A stretch of 64,000 nucleotides of DNA from Histoplasma ohiense (GCA_017607445.1 JAEVHH010000002.1:4579501-4643500); one strand, 5' to 3'. Shown: positions 23,000 to 34,949, counted from the first letter of the stretch. Translations and numbers: made by a program. Notes: generated by a model from the letters alone, not told the origin.

Positions 23000-24082
23000 T
23001 CTGCTCAAATCTTCAGCTAGCTTTCTGCTTCTTGAGCTCTCATCTGTGTTTTAGAATGAGAGCTTGTTTTTTCTCTGTTCTTGTCTATCCACGGGCGACA
23101 CAGTGTTCACATGTGTGGGGGGTTTACTTGAAGTGATTGCATTCAGACATTGATTCATGAAGTGCTCTGACTTGTTGCAGTGTATGCAGACTTCTCTGAT
23201 GATTCAGTCAGTGATGTTCTTCTCTGAGACATTAGAAACTCTCAGATGACTTGTGTTCACATGTGAGACTCAGTTCATTGATTCTGGTTTGAAGATGAGG
23301 AATGCTGCAGAGCAGTTCAGAGTGTACACATTTGTTCAGCAGAATCCTCTACAATTTTGAAGTGTACAGAACTGAGACAGATTGTTGTTCAACAGATAAA
23401 GATCAGCACAGAATTTGCTGTATGTTGAGAGCTTCAAACACTCTACACTTCAGTTATGCAACTGAAAGTTCAAGTTCTTGAACAATATATTGATCTTGAC
23501 AATGTTGTCCCAGTCCTGCCCATCTGCTTCTAGGAGCTTGTGATCAAATTCAGAAAGATAAGTTGTCAATACAACATTCATCTGACAAGTTTGATTTAGT
23601 CAGTTTAACACCTTGGCTTGAAGTGTAGAATTGAGGAAGAGAGAGTTGAGTTGTTGAAAGACTAGCTCTGATGTACACTGATGATTCTGACAATGGCTCA
23701 TCCAGGGTTGGAATTTTGCTAACACATCATCATCCAATCTGCTATGGATATACCACATCTGATTGGATAGCGAGCCTATTGCTTGTTCATCAATGTCCAA
23801 TTTGGCATTCACTTTCAACTTCCATGTGAGGTAGAGTGCTAGGTCTCCCTCATATTTGTTGAGGATTGAGAGCTTCTCTCTTGAGGGCTTTTTGTGAGGT
23901 GTGAGTGTAGAAGAAACAGTGAACACAGAAGTGCTCATCTCAGTAAATTGTTGTTGCAATTCAGTCATCTGTAGTGTCTGCTGCTGAAGGATGCTTCATA
24001 GATCTAAGTTATCATCCACTGTGTTCAGATGTGATGGGTGTTCATAGAATTGTTTGTAGTTCATTTTGATGTCTAAGAACAT
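23000..24082 (-). pseudogene. Family 1 gag (decayed), with zinc knuckle
   Basis: The start is MFLDIKMNYKQFYEHPSHLN at 24082, just after the leader. The capsid part is open at 23968-23600 (MTELQQQFTEMSTSVF ... LTWKLKVNAKLDIDEQAIGS). Near 23190-23150 the reverse strand has CIHCNKSEHF, the start of a C-x2-C-x4-H-x4-C knuckle that is complete in element E. The end is approximate: frames shift before protease begins. Gag would package the RNA. Confidence 0.8.
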
Positions 24083-24446
24083 GTAATAATAATATAAAAA
24101 AAAGGAAAAGAAATACTTGTAGGCACTTGATCCTCTTGCAGACACTATTTGCAGTGTTGCAGTGCTAAGCTTGATCAAGCTTCTTTGTGAACACTATTCA
24201 CAGCATTATGATTTGTAGGCACTCAGGCCTTGTAGAACACAGTTGATTGTGTTTTGGACACTTAGACACAACAGCCTATATAACTAACAATAAGAGCACT
24301 CAGACCCATGAGGGATCTCTTGTAATGACTAGACACTCAGGCCTGTAAACAACACACTCAGGTGTAAGAACTGGTAACAACACACTCAGATGTAAGAACT
24401 AATAATGAGGCACTTGGGCCTTAAACACAGAAGAATCAATTCATAA
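24083..24446 (-). other. Family 1 5' leader with iterated cactcaggcc motif and PBS
   Basis: The untranslated leader between the 5' LTR and gag carries repeated copies of a gcactcaggcc-like motif, some in ~26-bp tandem units (aagaactggtaacaacacac). The 13 bases touching the LTR (24434-24446, aatcaattcataa on plus) are exactly complementary to LTR bases 24496-24508, the predicted self-priming pair. Confidence 0.65.
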
Positions 24447-24917
24447 TGTAATGAGCATACTTCAATTAACAATTTGGTACTATTCTAATTACAGATTATG
24501 AATTGATTAAGGAAAGAAAGAGAAAAGAAATCAGAAGAAAAGGTCATACAAAGGGGGTTCTTATAGAGGAAAGTTCAGGGCAGAAGAATATCAGAAGCCG
24601 CTCCACAGTGAAGCACAGAGTGGAAGAACATTAAGAGGTACACATAAGAATCATTAGAAGCTACGCGAGCGCGGAACATGGGGCGGGGGAATCATTGAGA
24701 GCTACGCGGAAGAATCGTTAGAGACTACACAAGCACAGAGCACAGAACAGAAGAACGTTAAGAGCTACGCGGAAGAATTGTTAGAAACTACACAAGCACA
24801 GAGCACGGAGCGGAAGAACATCGAGGGTTACGCGAGGTGACAACAGCCAGGAACGAGCGGGTGCAGGAGGGGAGTTGGTTGCGTAAGTTAATTACTAACG
24901 GGTGCTAACCCGTCACA
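24447..24917 (-). repeat. Family 1 5' LTR (471 bp)
   Basis: Same length as its partner. The right half keeps CpGs (ctacgcgagcgcggaacatg) while the left end is decayed, so decay is uneven within a single LTR. Confidence 0.93.
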
Positions 24918-25040
24918 ATTTCAATATTGAGATGCAACAACATTGGTATCAATATACACATGATATACAGACTTTGCCACCATGGAAAGAATTTGTTAGT
25001 TGAATGCAATGTCAAGTCATCAATTCAGATAGAAGTTTTC
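24918..25040 (+). pseudogene. Family 2 gag fragment (copy 2, continued)
   Basis: atttcaatattgagatgcaa resumes the gag of copy 2 (compare 12338 onward in copy 1: HFNVEMQQCWYQHTHD). It ends in agatagaagttttc (25027-25040), the target duplication of the following LINE; the second copy is at 32734-32747. Confidence 0.88.
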
Positions 25041-25121
25041 GCCCGCGTGGTGCAGTTGGTAAGACTGTTACCCAAGGTAGCACTGTTAGATGTGCTGTAG
25101 GTTCGAATCCTGCTGCTGGCA
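25041..25121 (+). other. tRNA-like sequence heading the module (copy 1)
   Basis: 81 nt. The acceptor arms gcccgcg and tgctggc pair imperfectly (better in copy 2). The T arm is gtagg, loop ttcgaat, cctgc, with five pairs. Box A-like tggtgcagttgg and box B-like ggttcgaatcc are present. A gcac/gtgc hairpin sits where a class II variable arm would be. The D and anticodon stems are poor, so I call it tRNA-derived, probably supplying an internal Pol III promoter, rather than a tRNA gene. Confidence 0.6.
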
Positions 25122-25790
25122 AGGTCCCATTTTGGGCCACTTCTTACCCATGAAGGCCCCCGTGACCAGGGGCCAAGCCTAGTGAGGCAGTGCTGACAGA
25201 GGTGCTGCTTGGCAGTGATGAGGGTGGTGGCCGCTGGAAGCCATGCTCATTAGTGCCAAGCAGCCCCCCTGTCACTAGTGCTGATCTAAGCAAGATTCAA
25301 TGATTACAGAGAGTCGAGTATAGGGTGCTTATACATACTAGCACCTGCCAAGGCCCCCGGCATCTAGGGGGCCACCCCAACAACAGGGAATGATTTTAAA
25401 AACCATCCAATTGGCTGCCTCATCAGAGGGGTAGTAGCAAGCCAAGCAGGACACCCTGATAGGTGCTCTATTCAGGGCCCACTAGTGGTCATCTAACACT
25501 ATTAGTGGGTTATCATCGGGTGGGGTAAGCCTATGGTTAGTCCCTTACACGGGGCAAGGCCACGACGGCCGGTTGGTAGGCCAAGGGGGCAATGGGCCGA
25601 GATCGGCAACTGGAAGCTCTGGGCTATGGTGATGCCTAGGGTGGGCAGTGGCGCTTAACTAGGACCCCCACTGGAAACCCCAGAACTAGTTAAAGCGGCC
25701 CGAGAGGACGGACGCGGTGGTCGGTTGGTTATAGGGGTTATAATATGTAACTAGCTTAAGGTGCATCCTGCGTGGAATAGCCACGTAGTC
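25041..25790 (+). other. 750-bp GC-rich module with tRNA-like head (copy 1)
   Basis: Nearly identical to 52885-53631 (747 bp, minus strand). Both copies begin gcccgcgtgg and end ccacgtagtc, after which the LINE sequences differ. It has no credible ORF and retains CpGs (cggcccgagaggacggacgc) while flanking DNA is decayed. The best explanation is a non-coding RNA, or non-autonomous element transcript, fused 5' to LINE cDNA. A shared LINE 5' UTR with two independent internal deletions at the same base is possible but less likely. Confidence 0.75.
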
Positions 25791-26175
25791 ATGTTTGCAA
25801 AAATGGCAAGATATCTGGCTTATGCAAAGAAAAAGTGTGCATTACTCCAGATTTGAAACAAAGCCAAAGTGGAAAACTTGTTCAATAAAGTGTAAAAAGA
25901 AACCTTTTGCTACAATAATGCAGTTAAAGCTTGGACATGATTACTTCAAATCATATTTAACAAAGTTTAGAGATGATTTAAGTAGTCTATGTTTAGATTG
26001 TCAGTTATATGAAAATCCAGAGCATCTTCTGTTACTTTGTGCAAAGTATTCAGAATTGAGATTGAAACTGAGAAAGAAGTTTGAATTGAAACAATTAAAT
26101 TTGAATCTGTTATTCAATACAGAAACTGGAAACAAGTTTTTAATTGAATATTTGAAAGAATCAAATGTTGCTACA
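25791..26175 (+). pseudogene. LINE ORF2 C-terminal fragment (RNase H end and Cys/His tail)
   Basis: Open from 25795 and equivalent to 49640-49255 of the LINE at 48828: QKWQDIWLMQRKSVHYSRFE, then the zinc-like tail CLDCQLYENPEHLLLLC. The RT, endonuclease and most of RNase H are missing because the LINE part begins here. The reading frame is hardly damaged. It is cut at ctaca, the target site of the family 1 element, and its 3' UTR resumes at 32260. Confidence 0.85.
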
Positions 26176-26709
26176 TGTGACGGGTTAGCACCCGTTAGTA
26201 ATTAACTTACGCAACCAACTCCCCTCCTGCACCCGCTTGTTCCTGGCTGTTGTGACCTCACATAACCCTCGATGTTCTTCCACTCTGTGCTCCACACTCA
26301 TATAGTCTCTAATGATTCTTCTGTGTAGTTTCTAACATTCTCTCACTCTATGTTCTGCACTCATGTAATCTCTAATGATTCTTCTGCATAGTCTTCAATG
26401 ATTCTTTCACCTCACACTTCTCACTCATATAGTTTCTAATGATTCTTCTGTGTAGCTCTCAATGATTCTCTCACCCCACACTTCACACTCATATAGTTTC
26501 TAACAATTCTTCTGTGTAGCTTTTAACATTCTTCCACTCTGTGCTTCACTGTGGAGTGGCTTCTGATATTCTTTCATTCTGAATTTCTCTTTATAAGAAT
26601 TCTCTTTGTACAATCTTTTCTTCTGATTTCTTTTCTCTTTCTTTTCTTAATCAATTCATAATCTGTATTAGAATAGTGCTAGATTGTTAATTGAAGTACA
26701 TCTGTTACA
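26176..26709 (+). repeat. Family 1 5' LTR (534 bp)
   Basis: tgtgacgggttagcaccc ... gtacatctgttaca. It contains 63-bp tandem units (~26270-26540). Confidence 0.93.
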
Positions 26710-26722
26710 TTACAAATTGATT
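26592..26722 (+). promoter_or_regulatory. Family 1 TATA, initiator tract and self-primer/PBS pair
   Basis: tataag at 26592, a CT-rich tract (tctttctttt) and aatcaattcataa at 26649-26661. Immediately after the LTR, 26710-26722 reads ttacaaattgatt. The arms match once decay of one CpG in each is allowed (cg to ca), and they match exactly in the copy at 18961-24917. This predicts an RNA 5' end near 26649 that primes its own reverse transcription, as in Tf1. Confidence 0.6.
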
Positions 26723-27069
26723 GTTCTGTGTTTAAGATCTGAGTGTCTCATTATTAGTTCTTACATCTGAATGTGTTGTTATCGGTTCTTATGTCTGAAT
26801 GCATTGTTTACAGATCTGAGTGTCTAGTCATTACAAGAGATCTTTTGTGAATCTGAGTGCTCTTATTATTAGTTATATAGACTGTTGTGTCTAAGCATCT
26901 GAAACACAATTGACCATGTTCTATGAGGCTCAAGTGTCTACAAACTGTAACACTGTGAATAGCATTCATAAAGAAGCTTGATCAAGCTTAGCACTGCAAC
27001 ACTGCAAATAGTGTCTGTGAGAGAATCAAGTATCTACAAGTATTTCTTTTCTTTTTTTTTTATTATTAC

Positions 27070-28157
27070 ATGTTTTTAGACATTGAAATGAACTACAAAC
27101 AATTTTATGAACACCTGCCATATCTGAATGCAGTGGATGATAACTTAGATCTACAAAGTATTCTTCAGCAGCAGATGCTACAGATGACTGAATTGCAACA
27201 ACAACTTGCTGAGATGAGCACTTCTGTGTTCACCATTCCTTCTACATCCACATCTCATGAAAAGCTCTCAAGAGAGAAGCTCTCAATCCTCAACAAATAT
27301 GAGAAAGATCTAGCACTCTACCTTGTGTGGAAATCAAAAGTGAATGTCAAATTGAACATTGATGGATGAGCAATAGACTTGCTATTCAATCAAGTGTGGT
27401 ATATTCATAGCAGATTGAATGACAATGTGTTAGCAAAATTCCAACTCTGAATGAGTCATTGTCAGAACTATCAGTGTACATCAGAGCTAGTCTTTCAACA
27501 ACTCAACTCTCTCTTTCTCAATTCTACACTTCAAGCCAAGGCATTAGACTGACTTAATCAAACTCATCAGATGAATGTTGTGTTGACAACTTATCTTTCT
27601 GAATTCAATTGCAAGCTTCTAGAAGCAGATGGATAAGACTGAAATGACACTGTCAAGATCAATATATTGTTCAAGAACTTGAACTTTCAGTTGTATAACT
27701 GAAGTGTAGAGCATCTGAAGCTCTCAATATACAGCAAATTCTGCACTGATCTTTGTCTGTTGAACAACAATCTGTCTCAGTTCTATATGCTTCAAAATTG
27801 CAGAGAATTTCATTAAACAAATGCATATGTCTTGAACTGCTCTGCAGCATTCTTCACCTCTGAATCAGAATCAATGAACTGAGTTCCACATATAAACACA
27901 AGTTGCCTGAGAGTTCTCAATGTCTCAGAGAAGAATATCATCAATCAAATCATCAGAGAAATCTGCATACACTGTGACAAATCAGAGCACTTTGTAAATC
28001 AATGTTTGAATGTGATCACTCTGAGTAAACCCCTCATATGTGTAAATGCTGTGTCACCCATGAATAGACAAGAACAGAGAAAAGATGAGCTCTCACTCTA
28101 AAATATAGATGAGAGCTCAAGGAGCAGAAAGCTAGCTGAAGATTTGAGCAGAAGATG
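27070..28157 (+). pseudogene. Family 1 gag (decayed)
   Basis: Opens MFLDIEMNYKQFYEHLPYLN and is clear to 27369 (capsid-like, LYLVWKSKVNVKLNIDG); it then continues in frame with TGA codons. The zinc knuckle is visible near 27960-28010 as CIHCDKSEHFVNQC, all four ligands kept. The end before protease is approximate. Confidence 0.8.
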
Positions 28158-31100
28158 CAAGTGAACACAATTATAGTCTCTATCATTGTAAATAGCCTAG
28201 TCAATATATGAGCAATGATAGACAGTGATTTTCTTCATTACACTCTTATAGACACTTAGCTGATTGAGAAGCATAAGCTCCAGCATATTCTCTTTCTCAA
28301 ACTGTGTAAGCTCAGTGAATTTGACAGCCTCAGAGGATTCACCTCCTACAACATGATAAGATTTAATATTGATGTAGAAGGACATGAGAAAAAGAATGTA
28401 TATACATACAAAATACAAGACTTTGAATACAATCTAATACTCAGTCTATCATGGCTCACAGAATTTGAAACCTTGTTGAACACATGCAACCACTGTCTTA
28501 TTTTCTCAGAAGATGACTGTGTTTATGAGAAGAATGTTGATAGAACTGCTGATCTCACTCAGATATCAGTGAAAGTGTACAAACTACTAACCCATCAAGT
28601 GCATGAGAAGAAGAACATCCAAGTGTTCACTGCTAGCATGATGAATATCAAAAAAGTGTTAGAAAAGTTAGAACTCAAAGATCTCAAGAAACTGTGCAAG
28701 AAACTATCTGAATTGTATGAAGACTTCACAGACATGTTCAATGAGAAAGAAGCTGAAAAGCTTCTCTCTCACTGAGAACCTGATATAGATCATACAATTG
28801 AGCTCATCAAGAAAGATGATAAGAATCTGCAACTGCTCTGAGATTCTCTCTACAGCATATCACACAACAAACTTCTCATTCTATGAAAAATGCTCAATGA
28901 ATTACTGAACAAAGACTTCATTTGTGTTAGCAACTCATCCACTGCAGTATCTGTACTGTTTGTGAAGAAATCAGAAGAAGGCTTATGATTCTGCATTGAC
29001 TATTGAGAACTCAACAAGATTATGTGAAAGAACTGATACTCTCTCTCACTCATCAATGAAACACTCAAATGAATAGAAAAAGTAAAATGATTTACAAAAC
29101 TTGACATCTCTGCAGTCTTCTACAAGATAAGAATTAATGAAGATGATGAATAACTAACTGTCTTTTGTACACATTACAGATTATACAAATGAACAGTGAC
29201 CCTCTTTGAATTAGTGAACACTCTGAGTATGTTTCAGAAATACATTAACTGAGCTCTATGAGATCTGCTTGATGAGATTGTCTCAGTATATATGAACAAT
29301 ATCTTGATATTCACTGATGAATTGCTCACTGAGCACTGTAAGCATATACAACAAATGCTTGACTGCCTACAAAAAGCTGGACTGCAAGTGGACATTGATA
29401 AATGTGACTTTGAGACCAAGTCTACAATCTACCTAGAATTCATCATTGAAGCTGAAAAAGGTGTACACATGGATTCTAAGAAGATGGAAGCAATTCTCAA
29501 CTGAGAGATATCAGTCTCAGTAAAAGAGACTAGAAGCTTTCTAGAATTCATCAACTTCTACTGAAGATTCATCAAAGACTTCTCTGATATTGTACAACCA
29601 CTGATGAATCTGATCTGAAAAGACACTGTATTTCAATGAACTGACAAAGCAGATGCAGCATTCAAAAAGCTGAAGTGTATGTTCACAAACACTCTGATGC
29701 TGCAATCATTTGATTCAGATAAGCATACAATTCTCAAAACAGACATCTCAGATTATGTAGTAGATGAGGCACTAATGCAATATAATAATGAAAATATTCT
29801 ACAATCTTGTATCTTCATCTTGAAAAAGATGTCACTCACTGAATGCAACTATAAGATCTATGACAAGAAGCTTCTAGTGATCATACAATGTCTCAAAGAA
29901 TAAGAGTCTGAACTTATGAGTGTTGAGAGATTTGAGATTGTCATTAATCATAAAAATCTAGAGTACTTCACAATCACTTATAAGCTCATCAAGAGACATA
30001 TACATTGATCATTGTTTCTTAGCTGTTTTTCATTCACAATTTGTTATCAATCTGAAGTAGAGAACACTCTTGTGAATGCTCTGTTTCACTGAGAACAAGA
30101 TATATCATCTGATGACTTGAATGACAGATGAAAACACTGAGAGCATTGATTAATCAACTCTGTGATCATAAGAAGTTCTACACAATCAGACAAACTCTGC
30201 ATACATGTCAATCAGTTCTGAGCTCAGAAACCCTCACTCAAAGAACAATGAAAGCTAGCAGCAGAAGCAGATGAATTCTGACAACAAGCTGCTGAAGCTG
30301 TACAAAGCAGAGCATCTCAATTCCCTGCAGATGTATACTCAAGAATGAATATCTCAGCATGTTTGATTGATGATGACAACTGCTTACACTTTCAAGATAG
30401 ATGATGAATCTCTGATTCAGAATCTCTATGAACATGAATCATGCAAGAAATTCATGACTCACTGATGACTGAGCACTCAGAACATGAAATCATGTACAAC
30501 ATTATCACTCAAGAATTCTACTGATCAGATATGTTGAAAGACATATGCTGGTTTGTACACAACTGTGATTGCTGTGGCTCAGTGATGATATGATGTGAAC
30601 ACTGAAAAGAGATGCTGAAGCCTCTATCTGTCTCTGACTGAACTTGATATAATATAGCTATTGATTTTGCAGTTTTCTTACCTGAAAATGAAGGTTCTAC
30701 AAACATTCTAGTCATTGTTGACTGACTCAGCAAGAGTGTAATACTACAGCTCTGTGACAAGATGAATACTGAAGTAGTTGCAGATGTCTTCATCAGAAGT
30801 CTATTCTATTATATACACATTCTGCTTTCATTCATTGTGTCAGATAGAGACAGTCAATTCATCAGCACACTCTGAGTCTGTGTATGTCAATTATTAAAAA
30901 TTGAATGAAAGTTATCAACAGTGTATCATTCAGAGACTGATGAAGCTACTGAGAGAATGATATAAATGATAAAGAATATTCTCTGTAAGTTCTGCAATTA
31001 TGTGCAAAACAACTGAAGCAATCTGCTGTCACATGCTGAGATTGTGATTAATGATTGAGATTCTGCTACAACAGATGTAAGCTCATTCTTTCTTCTATAT

Positions 31101-31720
31101 GAATACAACTTAGAGATTCTGAACTTCTCTGAGACTCTCTGAGAAACTGCATACATCTGCAGTCTCATACAGATAGCAGAGAACATTGTGAGTAAGCTGA
31201 AGAAAGCTCATGAATGAACAGAAGCTTCAATGATTAATGCTTAGTAAGATTATAAGAATCAAGCAAACATCAGAAGGAGTTCTGCAATCTGATATCATAT
31301 AGAAGACAAAGTCTGACTGAATCTCAAGAACATAAGAACAGATCACTCCTTGTGTATGCTAGATTATCATCACATCAAGTATACAGTGAAGAAAGTGCTA
31401 GACACACACAATTATCAACTTAATATCTCATCTGACATTCACAACATCTTTCATATGAACCTGCTCCAATCCACAGCCAAGGATGCATTCCTCTCACAGA
31501 GAACCTTCAATTGACAGTCATCTGCTATCATAGAAGAAGACAATAAACTTGAGTGGGAAATTGAAGCAATTCTTGACAATAGAATCAACCACCACTGCTG
31601 TGAATATCTTATCAAATGAATAGAATATGATTGTCTGATCTGGGAATCTGTGTCTGTCTTGAAGAACACTGCTGCTCTCAACATCTATGAGTTCTCACTC
31701 ACTCTGATAGAGGAGGATAA
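28158..31720 (+). pseudogene. Family 1 pol: protease to chromodomain (decayed)
   Basis: Protease is at ~28158-28440 (AMIDSDF, where D-S-G reads D-S-D). The linker is open at 28353-28775. RT is at ~28890-29504, with YMNNIL at ~29291 replacing YMDDIL (both catalytic Asp lost). RNase H is at 29679-29903 (LKTDISDYVVDEALMQY). Integrase is at ~30480-31000 (SDRDSQFIS near 30840, with the Glu region reading RETDEATERM at ~30935). The chromodomain is at ~31550-31680 (EWEIEAILDNRINHH, CEYLIK). The polypurine tract gaggaggataa ends at 31720. Confidence 0.87.
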
Positions 31721-32254
31721 TGTGACAGATTAGCATCTGTTAGTAATTAACTTATGCAATCAACTCTTCTTCTGCATCTGCTTGTTTCTGACTGTTGTGA
31801 TCTTGTGTAACTCTCAATGTTCTTCCACTTCATGCTCTGTACTTATATAGTCTCTAACAATTCTTCTGTGTAGCTTCTAACATTCTCTCACTCTGTGTTC
31901 TGCACTCATATAGTCTCTAACAATTTTTTCATATAGCCTTCAATGATTCTCTCATCTCACACTTCTCATTTGCATAGTTTCTAATGATTCTTCCACATAG
32001 CTCTCAATGATTCTTCCACTCCATGCTCTGCGCTTGTGTAGTTTCTAATGATTCTTCCATATAGTTCTTAACATTCTTCCACTCCATGCTCCACTGTGGA
32101 GCAGCTTCTGATATTCTTCCACTCTGAATTTCCCTCTATAAGAACTCTCTTTGTATGATCTTTTCTTCTGATTTCTTTTCTCTTTCTTTTCTTAATCAAT
32201 TCGTAATCTGTATTAGAATAGTGCTAGATCGTTAATCGAAGTACGCCCGTTACA
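31721..32254 (+). repeat. Family 1 3' LTR (534 bp)
   Basis: tgtgacagattagcatctg ... gtacgcccgttaca. It carries the same number of 63-bp units as its 5' partner. The last ~45 bp are CpG-rich and undecayed. Confidence 0.93.
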
Positions 32255-32259
32255 CTACA

Positions 32260-32733
32260 AGAGTTTGAATGAATTGTCTGTTAAAAATATTGAGATCAGA
32301 TTTTCAATTTGATTTATTTTGATTTTTCTTTTAGTCTTTCTTTTCATCTTGCTTTGAAGTCTCTCTTAAGTTGTTTATGATCAGTTTTAATTTGTTTTGA
32401 AAAGTTTGATTTGTTTTTGTTGATGTTATAGTTGTTGTCAGTGGTTTTTCTTTTCCTTGTTATAATAAAGCTGTCTTTTACAATGTTTATTTCTTTTGTT
32501 TTCAAACTAAATTGTGTTGACTTGCTGACATTCTTTTGATTTTGATTTCTTTGATTGAACAGTTTGAATAGTTGTTTGATTCTGGGCTGGAATTCTGATA
32601 ATGCATGTTTTAAATTGTCTTTGTATATTAAATTATTCTTGAGTTGAAAAATCCTGAAGTGTTTCAGGTAGATGTCATAGTCACTGACTGCATGCATCTA
32701 TAATTGAAGAATAATGATAATAATAATAATAAT
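32260..32733 (+). other. 3' UTR and (AAT)n tail of chimeric LINE 1
   Basis: Resumes the LINE right after the ctaca duplication (agagtttgaatgaattgtctg). It matches the 3' UTRs of the LINEs at 44870-45288 and 48828-49240, ending tgactgcatgcatctataat, gaagaataatg and (AAT)n. No protein is encoded; an apparent minus-strand frame at 32344-32697 is antisense to the UTR. Confidence 0.8.
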
Positions 32734-33370
32734 AGATAGAAGTTTTCAAGATACTGATAGACAATACTGAAAAACAGAGCAACAAGAAGATCAGACAGTT
32801 CAATAATTTGCTTCACATTTACAATCAATTGAAAAACATCTACAGCATTCTTATAGCAAATATCATCAGAAATCACATCTCTATATAAAAGTTCTATCTT
32901 TCATTTGCTGAAAATTCAACAAATATGCAATCAAATTGAAAAAGTTAAGCTATGATGCCACTCTACATAAACTTGCAATGACAGAATCAAATCTGTCAGA
33001 GAGACAGAAAAAACTTAAAGAGAAGTCAAATTTCAAAAACCTCACTCAAAGCTTTAACAACAGAAATAATGCTGATAATAGATCACAAAACAAACACAGA
33101 TGAAATGACACTACAAAGTTCAATAACTTCATTCAATCAAAATATTGTCATTATTGCAAGTGATCAGAACATATCATTGATTTGTGCTTCAAATGACTCA
33201 AAGACAAATCCAAAAACATCAAGTTCAACTCAAAATTCAATACAAAAGACACAAAGAACTCAAAGAACTCAAAAAACACTTAAGATATATTATTCAGCTC
33301 ACAATGACAGTTATAAACACAGAAAATCAATACAAAAACATCTTAAGCTTCACTGTCACAGTGAAACTCA
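32734..33370 (+). pseudogene. Family 2 gag C-terminal part (copy 2, continued)
   Basis: After the target duplication 32734-32747, copy 2 continues at the position equivalent to 12455 of copy 1. It includes the region before the knuckle (NNRNNADNRSQNKHR, ~33058) and the knuckle remnant near 33140-33190 (HYCK, SEHIIDLCF). Open frames at 33069-33380 and 33184-33447 are partly out of frame. Confidence 0.8.
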
Positions 33371-34020
33371 CTACATCTAAGAATCTGCAAAAGATGCTTG
33401 CACTAGTAGACTCTGAGTCAGAAGTGAACTATATCAATGAATTTTGAACAAAGAATCACAATCTAGAAGCTGCTCATTGTAAAATCAAAATAATTAAATC
33501 AATTGATGAATGCACAATATGCTTCTTTGAAGAGTATAACATTGCAACTATGGTCACTGATCACAAAAGTAATGCACAGCAGACATCTCATTTCTTTCAT
33601 GCAATGAAGATGAAGAACTACAATCTTGTATTAGAATTTTCTTGATTAAAACAAACAAATTCTTTTATAAATTGATCAGATGAATAATTCTTCTTTAGAA
33701 GCTCTGAAGATAAACAACAGTCTCAAATTATTTCTGAATAAGATGTCTTAGCTGAAGTTTTCACAGAAGCTAGAGTAGAAATGTTTGTAGTATTATCTAT
33801 AGAATATTTAAAAGACTCAAAGTATGCTTCATATATATTCTTAACTGTGTATTTGAACTTGCTGACTGATCTACTCAATTATGTCATGTCATACATGCAT
33901 ATCTTCTCAGAAGAAGCTGCTATAAGCATGAAAAAATCAGAAAAGATGAAACACTGTATAGATCTCAAATGTGATATGCAATCTTTATTTATACTAATAT
34001 ACAATCTCTCTGAAACTGAG
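33371..34020 (+). pseudogene. Family 2 protease and protease-RT linker (copy 2)
   Basis: Protease reads LALVDSESEVNYINEF (~33397-33445): Asp kept, Gly of D-S-G changed to Glu exactly as in copy 1, which suggests the change was in a common ancestor or is a recurrent GG decay. The linker is open from 33781 (MFVVLSIEYLKDSKYASYIF). It stops at tctctgaaactgag (34007-34020), the target site of LINE A; RT resumes at 42876. Confidence 0.8.
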
Positions 34021-34949
34021 TTTGTTTGTTTGTTTGTTTGTATTGATTTAACATCCCAGAGAAAACACGGGCAGCGCCTGTGTTTCAGAAGCCTTCTGAA
34101 AGGCATGAAGATGTGCTACACTGAAGAGATTTCTATGTACACAGAGAAAGAGAAAACAGAATTCAGATGACAACTCTTGAGAAGATTCAGCTCATTGAAA
34201 AGGATTTTTCCAAGCTGCACATTCACTTCTGATCTGATGTATAGCCATTCATGATGAGACTATAGTGTGGTTTCCAAGAGGACTGCTGCTTTTGTTTGTT
34301 TGTTTGTATTGGTTTAACATCCCGGAGAAAACACGGGCAGCGCCTGTGTTTCAGAAGCCTCCCGAAGGGCATGGAGATGTGCTACACTGAAGAGATTTCT
34401 ATGTACACAGAGAGAAAGAAAACAGAATTCAGATGGCAACTCTTGAGAAGACTCAGCTCATTGAAAAGGATTTTACTGAGCTGCATATTCACTTCTGATT
34501 CAACATATGGCCATTCATGGTGAAGCTATAGTGTGGTTTCTGAGGGAAACTGCTGCTGCTGTGTCTGAAAGACTTTACAGTGAATGAAGAGAAATAACTC
34601 TCTCAGTTGATCTGAGAACTGTCTGTGCTTCTAACAGCAGAGAAAAGACAGATGAAATAGACAAAAGAAAAGAGAAAAAATGAGTGTTCTGAAAAAAAAA
34701 ATAAAGAGAAGAGTGAAGAAAAGACTGTGCTCTCTGTGATATCTTGCAGTCACATAACTCAGCACAAATCTGGAGGGAGAGAGAGAAGAGAGCACTGAAG
34801 AAGATTATGAGAAGAAAGAAGTGAAGAGAGACAGAGAGAGCAGTGAGAAAAAAGAAGAAGAGTGCATATCTATAGCTGAAAGTATATCAACTGAGTCAGC
34901 ATATAGACTGTACTGATTACACCACAGCTAGTTGAAACAGATGAGCTCA

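Larger units (their letters stand above)
18961..24917 (-). mobile_element. Ty3/gypsy chromovirus family 1, complete minus-strand copy
   Basis: 5957 bp with two 471-bp LTRs and 5-bp target duplication atttc (18956-18960, 24918-24922). Read on the minus strand: 5' LTR, leader, gag, protease, RT, RNase H, integrase, chromodomain, polypurine tract, 3' LTR. The LTRs hold two 63-bp units fewer than those of element E. Confidence 0.94.
26176..32254 (+). mobile_element. Ty3/gypsy chromovirus family 1, complete plus-strand copy
   Basis: 6079 bp with two 534-bp LTRs and 5-bp target duplication ctaca (26171-26175, 32255-32259). It is inserted in the 3' part of chimeric LINE 1. It is strongly decayed in its coding part although its outer LTR ends retain CpGs. 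Confidence 0.94.
25041..32733 (+). mobile_element. Chimeric LINE 1: tRNA-headed module joined to a LINE 3' fragment (split by a family 1 element)
   Basis: Bordered by a 14-bp target duplication agatagaagttttc. Its own parts are the module 25041-25790, LINE ORF2 C-terminus 25791-26175, then after the family 1 insertion the LINE 3' end 32260-32733, closing in (AAT)n. Target duplication plus 3' microsatellite tail show that module and LINE fragment were inserted together as one retrotransposed unit. Confidence 0.9.

Noticed and set aside
22948..23136. Plus-strand ORF over the family 1 gag-protease junction (similar ones at 58821 and 63447)
   Set aside because: Antisense to protease and gag; its repetition only reflects the repeated element.
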